From IMG/VR virus record IMGVR_UViG_3300002835_000104, positions 1 to 64,000 of that record: a stretch of DNA of 64,000 nt; one strand, given 5' to 3'. Positions 48,801-56,571 of this stretch are shown here, piece after piece. The position numbers and the translations under genes are program-made. Numbering within the stretch: the stretch's first letter is position 1; each line of letters begins with the position of its first letter. Under the pieces are notes generated by a model. That model was given only the letters and a program-made list of their open reading frames with translations. It made no database searches and was not told the DNA's origin. Origin of the DNA: a virus.

Positions 48801-50464
48801 ATAATGGAGCTTTAGGTTATGCCTGCTCTCTCAAAGATATTAAGAATATTTTCTTGAATGGGGGATTCAAATTTATTCGTCATCCTAATATGACAGATGC
48901 ACAATACGAAACTCTGCTTGAAGCGTTAACGAATACTGTAGCAGATATTCCTGACACTGCTATGCAAATTATTTTTATTAAATGTCCTCATTTAGCATCC
49001 GAAGAACTATCTAGCGTTAGATATGGAGAAATAATTTTTGATGAAGACTACATACAAGCAGCACCAACCAACCATTTAGATCAAGAGACTATTACTACTG
49101 TGGTGACTAGGCTTAATTCCTTAGAGTCTAATAATATAGATATAACCAGCGAGATAGGTAAACCTGCTCGAACTTCAAATATTATCAATGTGGGTAGTAT
49201 TTCTGACTTAGAAAATCACTATAATTCTTTAGAAGAAGACCCACTATCGTGCTATCAAAAATCAAATTCTAGTAATAGATCTTCTTGTTATAAAAGATTA
49301 ACTAAACAAGCAATACTTAATAGATATAAAGAAAGAAATGATCTCATAAGACTATTACAAAATCAAACGACTAGAACAACAGATGCAGACGGAAATGTTA
49401 CTTATACAGCCAAAACATCCAATTCGAGTATTTTACCATATACTAGAGTATCGGTAACACCAGCTAATCAAAACAGTAATAATACTGTAGGAGAAGGTTC
49501 TTTATCTATTACATATGAAGACATATCTGATAATTATTATTGGATAAATATCGACCCAAAACAATCTTGTAGTATTGCTGAAGAAGACTGTCCTAAAATT
49601 TTAATCAAAACTCAATATGTATGTGGATACGCTAATGCTGCTAGTGGACCACTAGACAACAATATTTGTCCTGGCAATATGTTAGCTGGTGGTCAAATAC
49701 CTGTATCTGGTGGGGCTGTTAGTCTCGGAGCGGGATCTATTCCTGGAGGTTTGTTTGGAAGTGATATGAGGATTACATATGAAATTCCACAAGTTACTAT
49801 TGACAAACAAAAACAAGAATATGAAACTAAATATCCTAATATCAAATGGAAAACTAATCATATTGTTGAACGAACTTTTTTTGTTAATGACGATTTCGCC
49901 GCCGGTACTCAAGACCTTGTTGTAAGAGCAACAGAAACCTATCTTTTAGCCGTTCCTTGTCATATTAAAACTGACAACAATCCAATTCCGACTAGTTGCT
50001 ATAAAAACGATGGGTCTGCGGATGTCAGTAAGGGATTAGCTGGTCCATTTGGTTCTAGACAGAATACCCTAACTAGAGTTTACAATATTTTTAATTTAGA
50101 CGATCAAAATACACTTAAGGTTAGATTCCGAAAAGTTCCTAGACAAGTTAGATCCATAGATTATTATACTACAGTATACAAATATGGTAGCGCTGGAACT
50201 GAGTTTAGACCTAACTCCAGTTTTGAGTCTCCACCGGAACTAAATATTGGTCAAAGTTTAAATAATTATTTTTATGTATGGCAGTGTTTGCAGAAAGACC
50301 AAAATAATCAACTACAATATAGCACAACTCCAGATTTTTTAAAGTTACAAAATGAAATGTTGTATAGAGCCTTTTTTGGTAGCGTTGATGGCATAGAGAA
50401 TAAAACAGATGAGTTAAAGAGTTTGTCTCCATGGGAACTTATTCCATATGAATACGACATATAA
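42836..50464 (+). CDS. Giant tail-associated protein, 2542 residues
   Basis: The product has 2542 residues, second longest in the window after the tape measure, coupled to the preceding gene by ATGA. Mainly beta-rich, with alternating Asn/Ser/Thr-rich segments. A PKD/REJ-like domain lies at about residues 590-680 (AYWEQIGGPCLKFSD, GEYKIQCTVSTPNG). A Gly-rich hydrophobic stretch occurs near 1580 (SGGGGLIGATMGFGASYS). Cys pairs occur near the C-terminus. No lytic-enzyme signature was noticed. Its place at the end of the virion operon fits a tail-tip or side-fibre-anchoring protein. Confidence 0.45.
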   Translation: MTLINTVDNCEIFDKFLIDDLIGHSIEEDSSGPYIKYVDGQIARVAMRDADLVSLKNTSLGQSSIANVWYPIFITDDTFISTKQLSADGAIKNANPALTSARLGIEDFITFKPQFQNWLTTDSSLMTVDWILNQVYFPYSLQYGLLGWVKTIPNTSVDFLGNAGSIDKFPIGARLQTNSGALNNIPLIKLDNNTLYRVDKDNELIKSSTTITDLLDISFDSVSLVKVSDLGSNPVFYLSSTDISSSSNSIFGGPDKTLLWVSNGDFFSYFENEQDRQQEQLSKNIISKSYLSPALYSTYTQIYNIVTANEIRRLDRGMNLKKARLVKKISFILSTSPLMTDFGINSLNMPEIRTYIDNYINGNGANTITNEILDLKNVVVNIHKFLQTYTDNTGKAVNLGNPISYKTTTDNIIYTKSQLLKKLINKYGATLKLSGDTFLRYKNLLPNGDSVYISQIAKHFCDKSLVGTAIYPAMSPKPRPTTVFNNTTIELSDIKIKSIISDTESQISLNKSNEIKVLPLSDIGKEVFQDFTINIVMAETTNVKKKYRQDNQDGVTINRYVANNYIFETEKIAITNNDGSINDTRIKFAAINISSFLESKVSAYWEQIGGPCLKFSDSNKTAETLSGKPNLLFEQARYDSSTQLDPFVYLRDTGEYKIQCTVSTPNGTFVKKKTFYVVNGTQKDPDRKLSTIPSYGKYAPEGTIYNAGIGQFCYPENPNIPVEGLSPGPINTIEAQPILITSDHLKIICSSLSEIAVHKSGLFWPMKTLYKYTTINGEFTLEGTAKFSFGSSVPDTGVGNKNSQLNIAYNTNNTTIKLFKVVLKNTRNNTDCGQCLSFFYPNSYSTSAIIPGTRPLERRAVVLRGEKIPDGITLKKITWNSQTNQISNTTEFVNFGYPPISTLNAPPIKTYGGYSRGIINDIGVVIPDHVRPPLNAAEFFPAGVAAVPNILPVVTGYKLDYKADSIPGQPINNSIKLCYQQATTQTDSYIEFHKGVFHPSSGWIQAPSEEFNTHANLSSVLKFNPGARESFSFTGPGLINLKSTYNSNFENIPNVYKSSIKLNIASPIHWDPFKSNCVPVDPEDLKEHEKNNQINKELADQYSGGSTYLHHGYRYLNGGLPKTAELGISTNSEVVDEFGFEANKASCQPGESLTNINSATYTYSFAVTGPSNPIGSDKGLRNPRINTLNIQDLEVKLNFLNYVNTKNLVIWLDVSPSAESRKQLAQSKSGKAQCPITRADGFIDKKFPNGLYGKPNFYSHCGESVKTTIPNTGVAEYLSDLIDMNSTYTWVEPLRLYLLNKEHIQNNKFNMSIKFSDHASKYNVPFDQNSLTSEGIGLQQNIINDNYEIQPTIASTGYSDISSVLYQNIIRNNQLNVVNNHFAKFKNRSLFINPPAEDDKSCPIHPTYDSSTVFTLNIMVLDDYDEMKLYDMVNNNSLLTGYDTPDVKQRSAEIFNSLCSWEIILHTDKTRKYVASKGGDLDAYGNTDPLALIEYGKEPRYPGYGFIADMSNKKHLLPNVNLNAPYVYINDSSLCDFADPDNRPKASMIRPPTFPTDAILNIMVGTTSGFASGGGGLIGATMGFGASYSSGFNQIMEYFASNRLYNNITEKARFAYAPRYSNFPFGSPEKILLNVSKDGGIWYKLEASVFKYKNTPVLEHNKYKFVKLGRGTMPGLSEFAMESVTDVGQLLDNNMFINISLGELDLINAQEGTESNVSYLASKIKDIDKISSLADGTLFQLTCTVPLAQDYLGGFYIKDNDTIYRITKSGSRDSDLPLEPGRLVSSNKILSHNNILSYKTNIFNSPLNNLVLLEGKIPFYVFGVSDTVNIYNESTRDSTDPVSVIINQKGLIIKDNRYYTVLELSASINTNNLISHVSNSDTIVVFKPQTTKITEQPINVWGLEKEQIHQTVPDTQFSTTGLGAYGNGSPFKNKEILTYKLQKNQLKTIYELFNNHINDRFKFNNMTIFTESLTEDGQTTTTVTPIENNNGALGYACSLKDIKNIFLNGGFKFIRHPNMTDAQYETLLEALTNTVADIPDTAMQIIFIKCPHLASEELSSVRYGEIIFDEDYIQAAPTNHLDQETITTVVTRLNSLESNNIDITSEIGKPARTSNIINVGSISDLENHYNSLEEDPLSCYQKSNSSNRSSCYKRLTKQAILNRYKERNDLIRLLQNQTTRTTDADGNVTYTAKTSNSSILPYTRVSVTPANQNSNNTVGEGSLSITYEDISDNYYWINIDPKQSCSIAEEDCPKILIKTQYVCGYANAASGPLDNNICPGNMLAGGQIPVSGGAVSLGAGSIPGGLFGSDMRITYEIPQVTIDKQKQEYETKYPNIKWKTNHIVERTFFVNDDFAAGTQDLVVRATETYLLAVPCHIKTDNNPIPTSCYKNDGSADVSKGLAGPFGSRQNTLTRVYNIFNLDDQNTLKVRFRKVPRQVRSIDYYTTVYKYGSAGTEFRPNSSFESPPELNIGQSLNNYFYVWQCLQKDQNNQLQYSTTPDFLKLQNEMLYRAFFGSVDGIENKTDELKSLSPWELIPYEYDI

Positions 50465-50852
50465 TATCTTTTGTGAGTTTATAACACTTGATAATATTCA
50501 CTACGAATGCAAAAACTGTGGAATAAAAATAACTGTTCAGGATCCTATCGATTCTCCACCGATGTTTCCGTGTAAAAAATCTTTGCAAAGATCATTAGAG
50601 GATAAAATTTCTTTTTCCCAAAAGATTAAGAACTTTGCTGGTGCTGCAATTAATCATTTAAAAACAGGAATGCCTACCTGTACAGAAGAACAGATTATTA
50701 AAAGACATGACATCTGTATGACTTGTGAATTCTTTAAAGAAGACACATGTACAAAATGTGGGTGTCCCTTATTTCGTAACAAAATGTTTGCTAGTAAATT
50801 GGCTTGGGCGGATCAAGAGTGTCCAGTTGGAAAGTGGAAAAAAGAGATCTAA
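50448..50852 (+). CDS. Zinc-cluster protein closing the virion operon
   Basis: The product has 134 residues and overlaps the previous gene by 17 bases. Two Cys clusters: C21-K-N-C24 with C42 in the N-half, and C90-M-T-C93 ... C101-T-K-C104-G-C106 in the C-half, ending ADQECPVGKW. This RxxxCxxC...CxxCGC...CPxxxW layout is found in small phage proteins of unknown role, often beside structural genes. Its stop codon is separated by one base from the stop of the convergent minus-strand gene. Confidence 0.55.
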   Translation: MNTTYNIFCEFITLDNIHYECKNCGIKITVQDPIDSPPMFPCKKSLQRSLEDKISFSQKIKNFAGAAINHLKTGMPTCTEEQIIKRHDICMTCEFFKEDTCTKCGCPLFRNKMFASKLAWADQECPVGKWKKEI

Positions 50853-50853
50853 A

Positions 50854-51189
50854 TTACTTCTTAGCTTCTTTTCCGTCCGGTACCCACTTGTGCCATCCCT
50901 TGTTGGGTAGATATGTTCCTTCGTCATCTTTGCGCTTTGGAAATAAAGTACCACCCTTTTTGTGTTGACCAAATGATAAGACAGCACTACATTCATTACA
51001 TCTTAGTTCATAATAGTCATTACTATCAACATTTCTAACTACGAACTTAAAGTTATTTTTACCACAAGCTCCGCATTTGTCTTCGCTGAAGATTTCTTGT
51101 ATTAAGGAGAGTTCTTTGAATACTTCCTTTTGTCCAGATCCTTCAAGTTCAAACTGTAGCTTATCATTAGCCTTATAAGTAACTTTCAT
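50854..51189 (-). CDS. Zinc-ribbon protein next to a putative annealing protein
   Basis: The product has 111 residues. N-part: beta strands with FELEGSGQKEVFKELSLIQE. Zinc ribbon: C39-G-A-C42 and C64-N-E-C67. C-part: LSFGQHKKGG followed by LFPKRKDDEGTYLPNKGWHK. It is the last gene of the minus-strand run, 2 bases after the putative ssDNA-annealing gene, so a recombination or single-strand DNA role is plausible (inference). No catalytic motif. Confidence 0.5.
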   Translation of the reverse strand: MKVTYKANDKLQFELEGSGQKEVFKELSLIQEIFSEDKCGACGKNNFKFVVRNVDSNDYYELRCNECSAVLSFGQHKKGGTLFPKRKDDEGTYLPNKGWHKWVPDGKEAKK

Positions 51190-51191
51190 GT

Positions 51192-51920
51192 TTATTTCCA
51201 GTCGCTAGAGTAACCTAAAATGTTTTCGGGAATTTCCGATATATTCTGTTGGAATTTAGATAACTGCCTAATTACTTTAACAGCATCTTCATGCAATAAA
51301 TTGTAGATATTATCTGTTACCAATTGATTGCTTTCCAACAGCTTAATTACACTTATATTAAGTCTTTGTGCCATTACGTCAACAAAATTTATTTGATTAT
51401 GGCTAATCTTGGATACAGAATTTTGATCAGGATGATCCTCCATGTCCTTGGCAATTTCTTCTGCTGCCACAACTTTTCTAAGCCTTAGTGCTCGTCTTAG
51501 TGCTCTACCTTCAGCCCGAGTTTCTGCAACAGCAACGGGATGATTACGATAGATCTTGTCACAATTCCCCCAATAAACGTCAGCAGAGCCACTTACAGAC
51601 CTGTATTTAAACTCAGACTCCTCTGACGGAACATCTTTTAATACATAGTCAATGGTGTGAACAACAGTAGCTCTTTTTTCGTTGTCAGGGGCCGGAGATT
51701 GGACCACATTAGTAGACGCATTAATTACCAGACAATTTAGAGCAATTTCAAAAACTCTTCTTAATCCATCTGTTGTTGGATTTCCGGCTATTTTTTCATC
51801 ATCAGATAATAGACCTAATACATAGTCTGTCCATTCTATATCCGTAATAATTGGAATACGGACAGCTTCCTGTTCATGTTCAGTTTCTAACTTGTTTTCA
51901 ACTTTATCTTTTTTGATCAT
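51192..51920 (-). CDS. Putative ssDNA-annealing recombination protein
   Basis: ATG at 51920 (SD GAGGA) is preferred over the TTG at 51932, giving 242 residues. The central part has KYRSVSGSADVYWGNCDKIY, then HPVAVAETRAEGRALRRALR followed by LRKVVAAEE (about residues 128-156). An Ala-Glu-Thr-x-Ala-x-x-Arg-Ala-Leu motif of this kind is typical of Rad52/Erf-type single-strand annealing proteins. The C-part is helical (about residues 170-235). Neighbouring zinc-ribbon and nuclease genes fit a recombination cluster. Family membership is not certain. Confidence 0.45.
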   Translation of the reverse strand: MIKKDKVENKLETEHEQEAVRIPIITDIEWTDYVLGLLSDDEKIAGNPTTDGLRRVFEIALNCLVINASTNVVQSPAPDNEKRATVVHTIDYVLKDVPSEESEFKYRSVSGSADVYWGNCDKIYRNHPVAVAETRAEGRALRRALRLRKVVAAEEIAKDMEDHPDQNSVSKISHNQINFVDVMAQRLNISVIKLLESNQLVTDNIYNLLHEDAVKVIRQLSKFQQNISEIPENILGYSSDWK

Positions 51921-51921
51921 T

Positions 51922-52719
51922 TTAGTCCTCAACTATAATTCTTTGTGGGGTAGTATTAGAATCTATTTGGCTTATTACTTGAATTAATTTATCGTATAGA
52001 ATTTGTGATCTGGTAGTAGAAAAATCTCGTAGCTGTTTGATCCTAATCAGATGCCAGCCTTTTCCTAGAATCAATCCTTCCTTTTTTTGATCATAGGAGA
52101 TATTTTTTTGTAATGCATTTTCTCCCCAAACCGGCAAAAAATGAGAAGGTCCATCAATCTCAATCGCTGTGTTTATCTTAGGAAGAAACAGGTCGATTTG
52201 CAACTTGGTATTTACAAGAGTTTGTTCTTTGTGGAATTCAACATAATAACCATCTGCAAGTAATTGTGTCAAAATAAATTTCTCTAACTTAGATCCTACC
52301 TTGCTACTTAATCTTACAGCATTAGTTGCTGCTCTTTGCATGTTCTGTTTTTCTTCTTCACTCAACTTTTGCCAGTTTTCTTTTGCTTTATCTTTTCTTA
52401 ACTGAAGTTCTTGATCTGTCAATTCTTCCCATGAACTAAGAACTCCAGAACCTATTTTCTTTTTTATGTCGGCAGACCTTGGCTTACCCTTTGTTGGATG
52501 TTTATGTTTGCCAGAAGATAAGGCATTTTTTTGAGCCTCAGATTTATTTCTAATTTGAATTTGAAGTCTCTTAGCGTCTCTGCGAACCTTATTAGGATAT
52601 GTCTCATACGCATCAGCTATATCTGCAAAACTTTGTTGTTGTTGAGAATATAGTTGATCTAATATGGTATACTTTTCTTCGTCTGACAAATTAGAGTATA
52701 AAATTTTTGATTTCTTCAT
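51922..52719 (-). CDS. Vsr-like nuclease with HTH and NUMOD3-like segment
   Basis: The product has 265 residues. HTH at about 28-55 (QSFADIADAYETYPNKVRRD). NUMOD3-like segment at 70-92 (GKHKHPTKGKPRSADIKKKI). Vsr/PD-(D/E)xK-like nuclease at about 143-245, with E146, D176 (QIDLFLP), E187-x-D189-G-x-x-H193 (AIEIDGPSHF), K212 and GWHLIRIK. This resembles very-short-patch-repair-type and EDxHD homing endonucleases. It could be a free-standing homing nuclease or a recombination nuclease; the adjacent annealing protein favours either. Its N-terminus overlaps the next upstream gene by 29 bases. Confidence 0.6.
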   Translation of the reverse strand: MKKSKILYSNLSDEEKYTILDQLYSQQQQSFADIADAYETYPNKVRRDAKRLQIQIRNKSEAQKNALSSGKHKHPTKGKPRSADIKKKIGSGVLSSWEELTDQELQLRKDKAKENWQKLSEEEKQNMQRAATNAVRLSSKVGSKLEKFILTQLLADGYYVEFHKEQTLVNTKLQIDLFLPKINTAIEIDGPSHFLPVWGENALQKNISYDQKKEGLILGKGWHLIRIKQLRDFSTTRSQILYDKLIQVISQIDSNTTPQRIIVED

Positions 52720-53158
52720 AATGAAAATTCTCCGATATTCCTACTGGTTGTTTCCAACATATGCTGTATATATCATATAGTTGGTGGTTTGGAACAATAA
52801 TATCAAGATTACTAGACCCATATAACTTTAACCATTCGGTATACTTAGTAGTTGGCGAAGTAGCCCATGGAGTGTCTTTAGTATAAAGAAATCGTTTTTT
52901 AATATTAGTGAAGCTTTGTGTTAAAAGAACACTAGCCAAATCAAACAATATAAGATTCCCATTAAAAAACTTAGCATGGTTAAGGTGTAATATTGGCACA
53001 GAATGAGTATCTATTTTATCACAAAAACTATTAAATACCACAATTTGATTGTATGGTTGATTATCTATAAATTGTCTTGCTGTTTGTAGTAGATTTTCAT
53101 AAAAACTAGTATTAGTAAGCTTTAGCGATACAAAACCGATATCTGACGATTTAAGCAT
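52691..53158 (-). CDS. Uncharacterised protein of the glycan cluster
   Basis: The product has 155 residues, soluble alpha/beta pattern (QPYNQIVVFNSFCDKI, PILHLNHAKFFNGNLILFDL). It overlaps both neighbours. No motif recognised. Position at the end of the overlapping glycosyltransferase-like run suggests an accessory role in the same pathway. Confidence 0.45.
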   Translation of the reverse strand: MLKSSDIGFVSLKLTNTSFYENLLQTARQFIDNQPYNQIVVFNSFCDKIDTHSVPILHLNHAKFFNGNLILFDLASVLLTQSFTNIKKRFLYTKDTPWATSPTTKYTEWLKLYGSSNLDIIVPNHQLYDIYSICWKQPVGISENFHYEEIKNFIL

Positions 53159-53879
53159 TTAAAAAATTCTCCATAAAGCTTTTATATGTTTGACATTGTT
53201 TTTTATGTTTATATTTTTTGGGTTGTATTAGGTCTAATTCCTCTATAGTCAAAACATCGCATCCTCCAGCCCAAGCTTCAGCAAGATAGTGCTCGTCAAT
53301 AGTAAGATAATATCGAACCTGTTGCAGCATAGATGCTTTGTCTATCTCTGATAGAGTTCCTAGGTTTTGATGATGTTTTATGTTACTATTATTAAATAAT
53401 TTAATTGGTAGCTTTGTCATTGGATATAAATATTGATTTAATGAGTCAGGAATTTTATCTAAATGATCTATAAAACAAATAATAGAATTATGTCTGTTTG
53501 GCGATTGATTGAGACTATTAAAGAGTTCTTCGTTCACTAGTTTAGGTAGTATAATAGAATTATCTTTAGAGATATGATTCTGTTTGTTTCTTAAGATAAA
53601 AGTAACCTTATTCTTATATAGCTCTACTATATTAGGACTTATATAAATATCGCTATATACATAGCATTTAATTTCTGCATGATATTCTGACACAAACTGT
53701 AGAGTTTCTTGGTCCAGCATAGAAGCCATGAGTATCAAATGACTAAAACGATAATTATAGTATAAACCATATAAATTTTGATTTATAGGACCAAACATTA
53801 TCTGGTGGTTTGGAATCTGTGTTAATTTTATATTATTAACGAACTTATTATCCGAATCCTGAATAAATAATATACTCAT
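53151..53879 (-). CDS. Putative glycosyltransferase-like protein
   Basis: The product has 242 residues. Rossmann-like alternation (MSILFIQDSDNKFV, FSHLILMASMLDQETLQFVS) with a C-terminal segment YLTIDEHYLAEAWAGGCDVL resembling the donor-site region of GT-B enzymes (Glu, then AxxGCxV). Shorter than complete GT-B enzymes (usually 350 or more residues), so it may be a half-domain protein or work with a partner. Overlaps the adjacent genes by 4 to 8 bases. Confidence 0.4.
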   Translation of the reverse strand: MSILFIQDSDNKFVNNIKLTQIPNHQIMFGPINQNLYGLYYNYRFSHLILMASMLDQETLQFVSEYHAEIKCYVYSDIYISPNIVELYKNKVTFILRNKQNHISKDNSIILPKLVNEELFNSLNQSPNRHNSIICFIDHLDKIPDSLNQYLYPMTKLPIKLFNNSNIKHHQNLGTLSEIDKASMLQQVRYYLTIDEHYLAEAWAGGCDVLTIEELDLIQPKKYKHKKQCQTYKSFMENFLNA

Positions 53880-54550
53880 ATAAATAATTTAGCCCTATTT
53901 ATGTCTTTTGTACTAGATATTTTAAAAAACTTGCTTCTAGAAAAATACTCTTTCTGAAAATCTATATTCAATAATAATAAATCGTTGATTATTTCAAAAA
54001 TATACATCTGATCTATATTTTTCTGTTCTATTAAAGTTTTCAATCCTCCGATTCCGGAAAGATCGAAATACACACACTCTGCCCAAGGCTCTGGTAAATC
54101 ATAAAACAAATATTCAATATTTTTATTGGGATTACATCCTATGTTAAAATTATTGGCTGGTTTGTCTAATATAAAAATTCTAGATATATTACCAAAAGAA
54201 CTTTGCGAAAAAATATTCTCTTTAAAAAGAATACCGCTCCCGATCACAAATAAATTATCAATATTCGGATTTTGTTGTATGAATAATTTTATACATTTAC
54301 CATAATTAGTATTTTCATATTGATCATTATATATGATATTAATATTTTTGTATTTATCTATAGTTTTATTTATTTTGTCATTATCAAATCCTGTTGCAAT
54401 ATTAATAGAGACTTTATTCTTCATAGAAAGCAATAGTTCGATTTGGTGTTCTATGATAGATTTAGAGTTTTTAATTTTTAACAAAGATTTTGATCCAATG
54501 GATTTCATTCCCTTTGTTATTTCTGGTATTAAAACTAAAACATTAATCAT
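53876..54550 (-). CDS. Sugar-nucleotidyltransferase-like protein
   Basis: The product has 224 residues. N-terminal MINVLVLIPEITKGMKSIGS, then KSLLKIKNSKSIIEHQIELL, is the pattern of NTP-transferase (GT-A-like) enzymes: hydrophobic strand, Gly-rich loop, K-x-L-L, then helix. GKCIKLFIQQNPNIDNLFVI follows, where the metal-binding acid would lie; the usual Asp is replaced by GSG, so activity is uncertain. It would activate sugars as NDP/CMP donors for neighbouring transferases. Coupled to both neighbours by overlaps. Confidence 0.5.
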   Translation of the reverse strand: MINVLVLIPEITKGMKSIGSKSLLKIKNSKSIIEHQIELLLSMKNKVSINIATGFDNDKINKTIDKYKNINIIYNDQYENTNYGKCIKLFIQQNPNIDNLFVIGSGILFKENIFSQSSFGNISRIFILDKPANNFNIGCNPNKNIEYLFYDLPEPWAECVYFDLSGIGGLKTLIEQKNIDQMYIFEIINDLLLLNIDFQKEYFSRSKFFKISSTKDINRAKLFI

Positions 54551-55295
54551 AATAAGCTGTTACTGTTGTTCCTAATTGCTTTATGCCATCTGCTAAGGAA
54601 GAGGAAATATGTTTAATAATGTGTTTGTATGTGGCAACAGACATCAATAAATTATGGAAATTATCGCTTGATAAGATTTGAGAGCCAACAAAATTACAAA
54701 CAGGCTGCTCTATATTTACGATATAGTTAATTTTAGATACAATATCAGACTCAGCTATATATTGCATATCAGATGATCTATTAATCCAGATAAACTGTGT
54801 TTTATCAAGAATAGGACTCGTATCTAAAGCAACCTTTAAAGCAAGACTATGATCCATGTCTTTATTTATTAAATTGTGCAGTTTCCACCTTATATCCGAA
54901 CCAATGTTAGTTTTGATAACTTCTATAAGATCAGCCATATCAGATGCATAGGCTAATATAGAAACAAAATCAGGTTTAATCGATAAAGAATTGATATGTA
55001 AGCATAATGCTTCAATATTAGTCTCGTCTTCTAAATCTATGACAAGATAATATTTTATTAGATTTCTATGTCGAATATAGTTCATCAAATCAATTTCTTC
55101 AAACTTATCCTTATTGGCGTAATATGTTTTTTTAGATAGGCCATACTTACAGTGATAGTTTGGAATATAGTTATAATTGTCTTTAGTTTCTATATCTCTA
55201 GTATTTTTTATACTATCAATAAGATTAAAATCACATGACTTAATAGAATTAATTGAATGAGCAAAAACACAGTCCTTACAAGATGTTGCTGTCAT
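54543..55295 (-). CDS. Cys-motif protein with GT2-like alpha/beta domain
   Basis: The product has 250 residues. N-terminal Cys motif SCKDCVFAHSIN with further Cys at 21 and 49, probably metal-binding. From about residue 78 a KYYLVIDLEDETNIEALCLH segment followed by KPDFVSILAYASDM resembles the first strands of GT-A/GT2 glycosyltransferases, but a clear DxD is not seen. Part of the overlapping glycan run. Confidence 0.4.
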   Translation of the reverse strand: MTATSCKDCVFAHSINSIKSCDFNLIDSIKNTRDIETKDNYNYIPNYHCKYGLSKKTYYANKDKFEEIDLMNYIRHRNLIKYYLVIDLEDETNIEALCLHINSLSIKPDFVSILAYASDMADLIEVIKTNIGSDIRWKLHNLINKDMDHSLALKVALDTSPILDKTQFIWINRSSDMQYIAESDIVSKINYIVNIEQPVCNFVGSQILSSDNFHNLLMSVATYKHIIKHISSSLADGIKQLGTTVTAYYD

Positions 55296-55705
55296 ATTTT
55301 TGTCCTTTGAATAACTACAGAAATAGTATTTTGATCAGTATCGATTTTCATAATTTGAAAATGTTTAGTGTCTATTAAAGAATATATATTATCTATACTA
55401 ATAAAATTATTTTTGTCTTTGATTAGTGATAAGAAAACTTGGTTTGAAATAGTATTTTGTAAGTACTCTGAGCAAAGTTTTTTTATGTCTAAGATATTTA
55501 ATATCAGATATCCATTAGGTCGGATTTTGTTTAATATTTCTACAAATTTTTTAGACAAATCTTCTGCTGCTATAGACTCTAAAGAATCGCAAAAAATAGT
55601 ATCGACAGACAAATTAACAACACTAGAAATAGTAGATATGTCTACTGGTTCAGCATCTGATACTTGTTTACTGTGAATATTACACAAATGAATATTACGT
55701 TTCAT
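55292..55705 (-). CDS. Truncated class I methyltransferase-like protein
   Basis: The product has 137 residues. The middle segment TIFCDSLESIAAEDLSKKFV continuing EILNKIRPNGYLILNILDIK is the post-motif-I part of a SAM methyltransferase (acidic strand, helix, L-x-P-x-G-x-L). The N-terminal GxGxG SAM loop is missing and the chain is about half normal length, so it may be inactive, a structural remnant, or a subunit. Overlaps neighbours by 4 bases. Confidence 0.45.
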   Translation of the reverse strand: MKRNIHLCNIHSKQVSDAEPVDISTISSVVNLSVDTIFCDSLESIAAEDLSKKFVEILNKIRPNGYLILNILDIKKLCSEYLQNTISNQVFLSLIKDKNNFISIDNIYSLIDTKHFQIMKIDTDQNTISVVIQRTKI

Positions 55706-56571
55706 ATTATGAATGGCTCCATTTTGATTCTATTAAATAGTTTTGTCATATTATCTATAAAGATGTTCATTGAATAATTCATTATAATGTACTCTTTATC
55801 TTTTTCAATTAAATCGGTATTAGCGTTATTAATAATATCCGATAGTAATTCTTTTGCGTCTCTAAAATTCTGTGTAACCAAGCAAGACTTAATTGAATCA
55901 TCACTAATCTGATTAGTTACAGTGAAGCACCCACAAGCTGTTGCACATAGGGCGTTGAATGGATGTGCTAAATCTATAACTATTTTATAGTTGGATATTA
56001 ATTTAAGTGTTTCTTCTAAACTGTTATTTACTAATTTGTTTATTAAAATAGCATCAGGGAAAAATGTTTTAATACTAGCAAATAAATTATTTACATTTGT
56101 ATCATCATTAAAATTCATAAATAAAACAGTATTTCTGTTTTTAAATGGTATTAATTCATGTTTTATACTTGGTATTCCATAATTAATAGTTATTGATTTT
56201 TTATCTTGTATTCCCCACTCGTCTGCAATAACGCTGGTTGGAAATATTTTATAGGCAGAAGACAAATTGTTTCTTAATATCGTTTTATCTTCTTTTTTAA
56301 ATACATTTGGGGTTTTTTGATGAAAGATTACAACGTCTTGAGTTTGATGATTGTGTAAGAATTTATTTCTATAATTTACATGAGAGAAAAAATTACTGGT
56401 TACATAAGCATCATAGTAAAAATACTTAGAAGAAGCTGATTCTGTTCGTAATATTGTTGCGTCTATTTCAGGAAATACAACATCAAATAAGCTTTGATTT
56501 GGTTCATATAATATATTAATATTACTATCTAATAATTTATTAAGCGTATTATAGACAAAGTTAGAACTCAT
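55702..56571 (-). CDS. GT-B-like glycosyltransferase
   Basis: The product has 289 residues with two Rossmann-like halves. First half: YFYYDAYVTSNFFSH. Second half begins near residue 145 (NRNTVLFMNFNDD), with TLKLISNYKIVIDLAHPFNA followed by LCATACGCFTV at the position where GT-B enzymes bind the donor (Pro-x-x-AxxxGC). The family is not more precisely identifiable. Likely cytoplasmic. Confidence 0.45.
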   Translation of the reverse strand: MSSNFVYNTLNKLLDSNINILYEPNQSLFDVVFPEIDATILRTESASSKYFYYDAYVTSNFFSHVNYRNKFLHNHQTQDVVIFHQKTPNVFKKEDKTILRNNLSSAYKIFPTSVIADEWGIQDKKSITINYGIPSIKHELIPFKNRNTVLFMNFNDDTNVNNLFASIKTFFPDAILINKLVNNSLEETLKLISNYKIVIDLAHPFNALCATACGCFTVTNQISDDSIKSCLVTQNFRDAKELLSDIINNANTDLIEKDKEYIIMNYSMNIFIDNMTKLFNRIKMEPFII

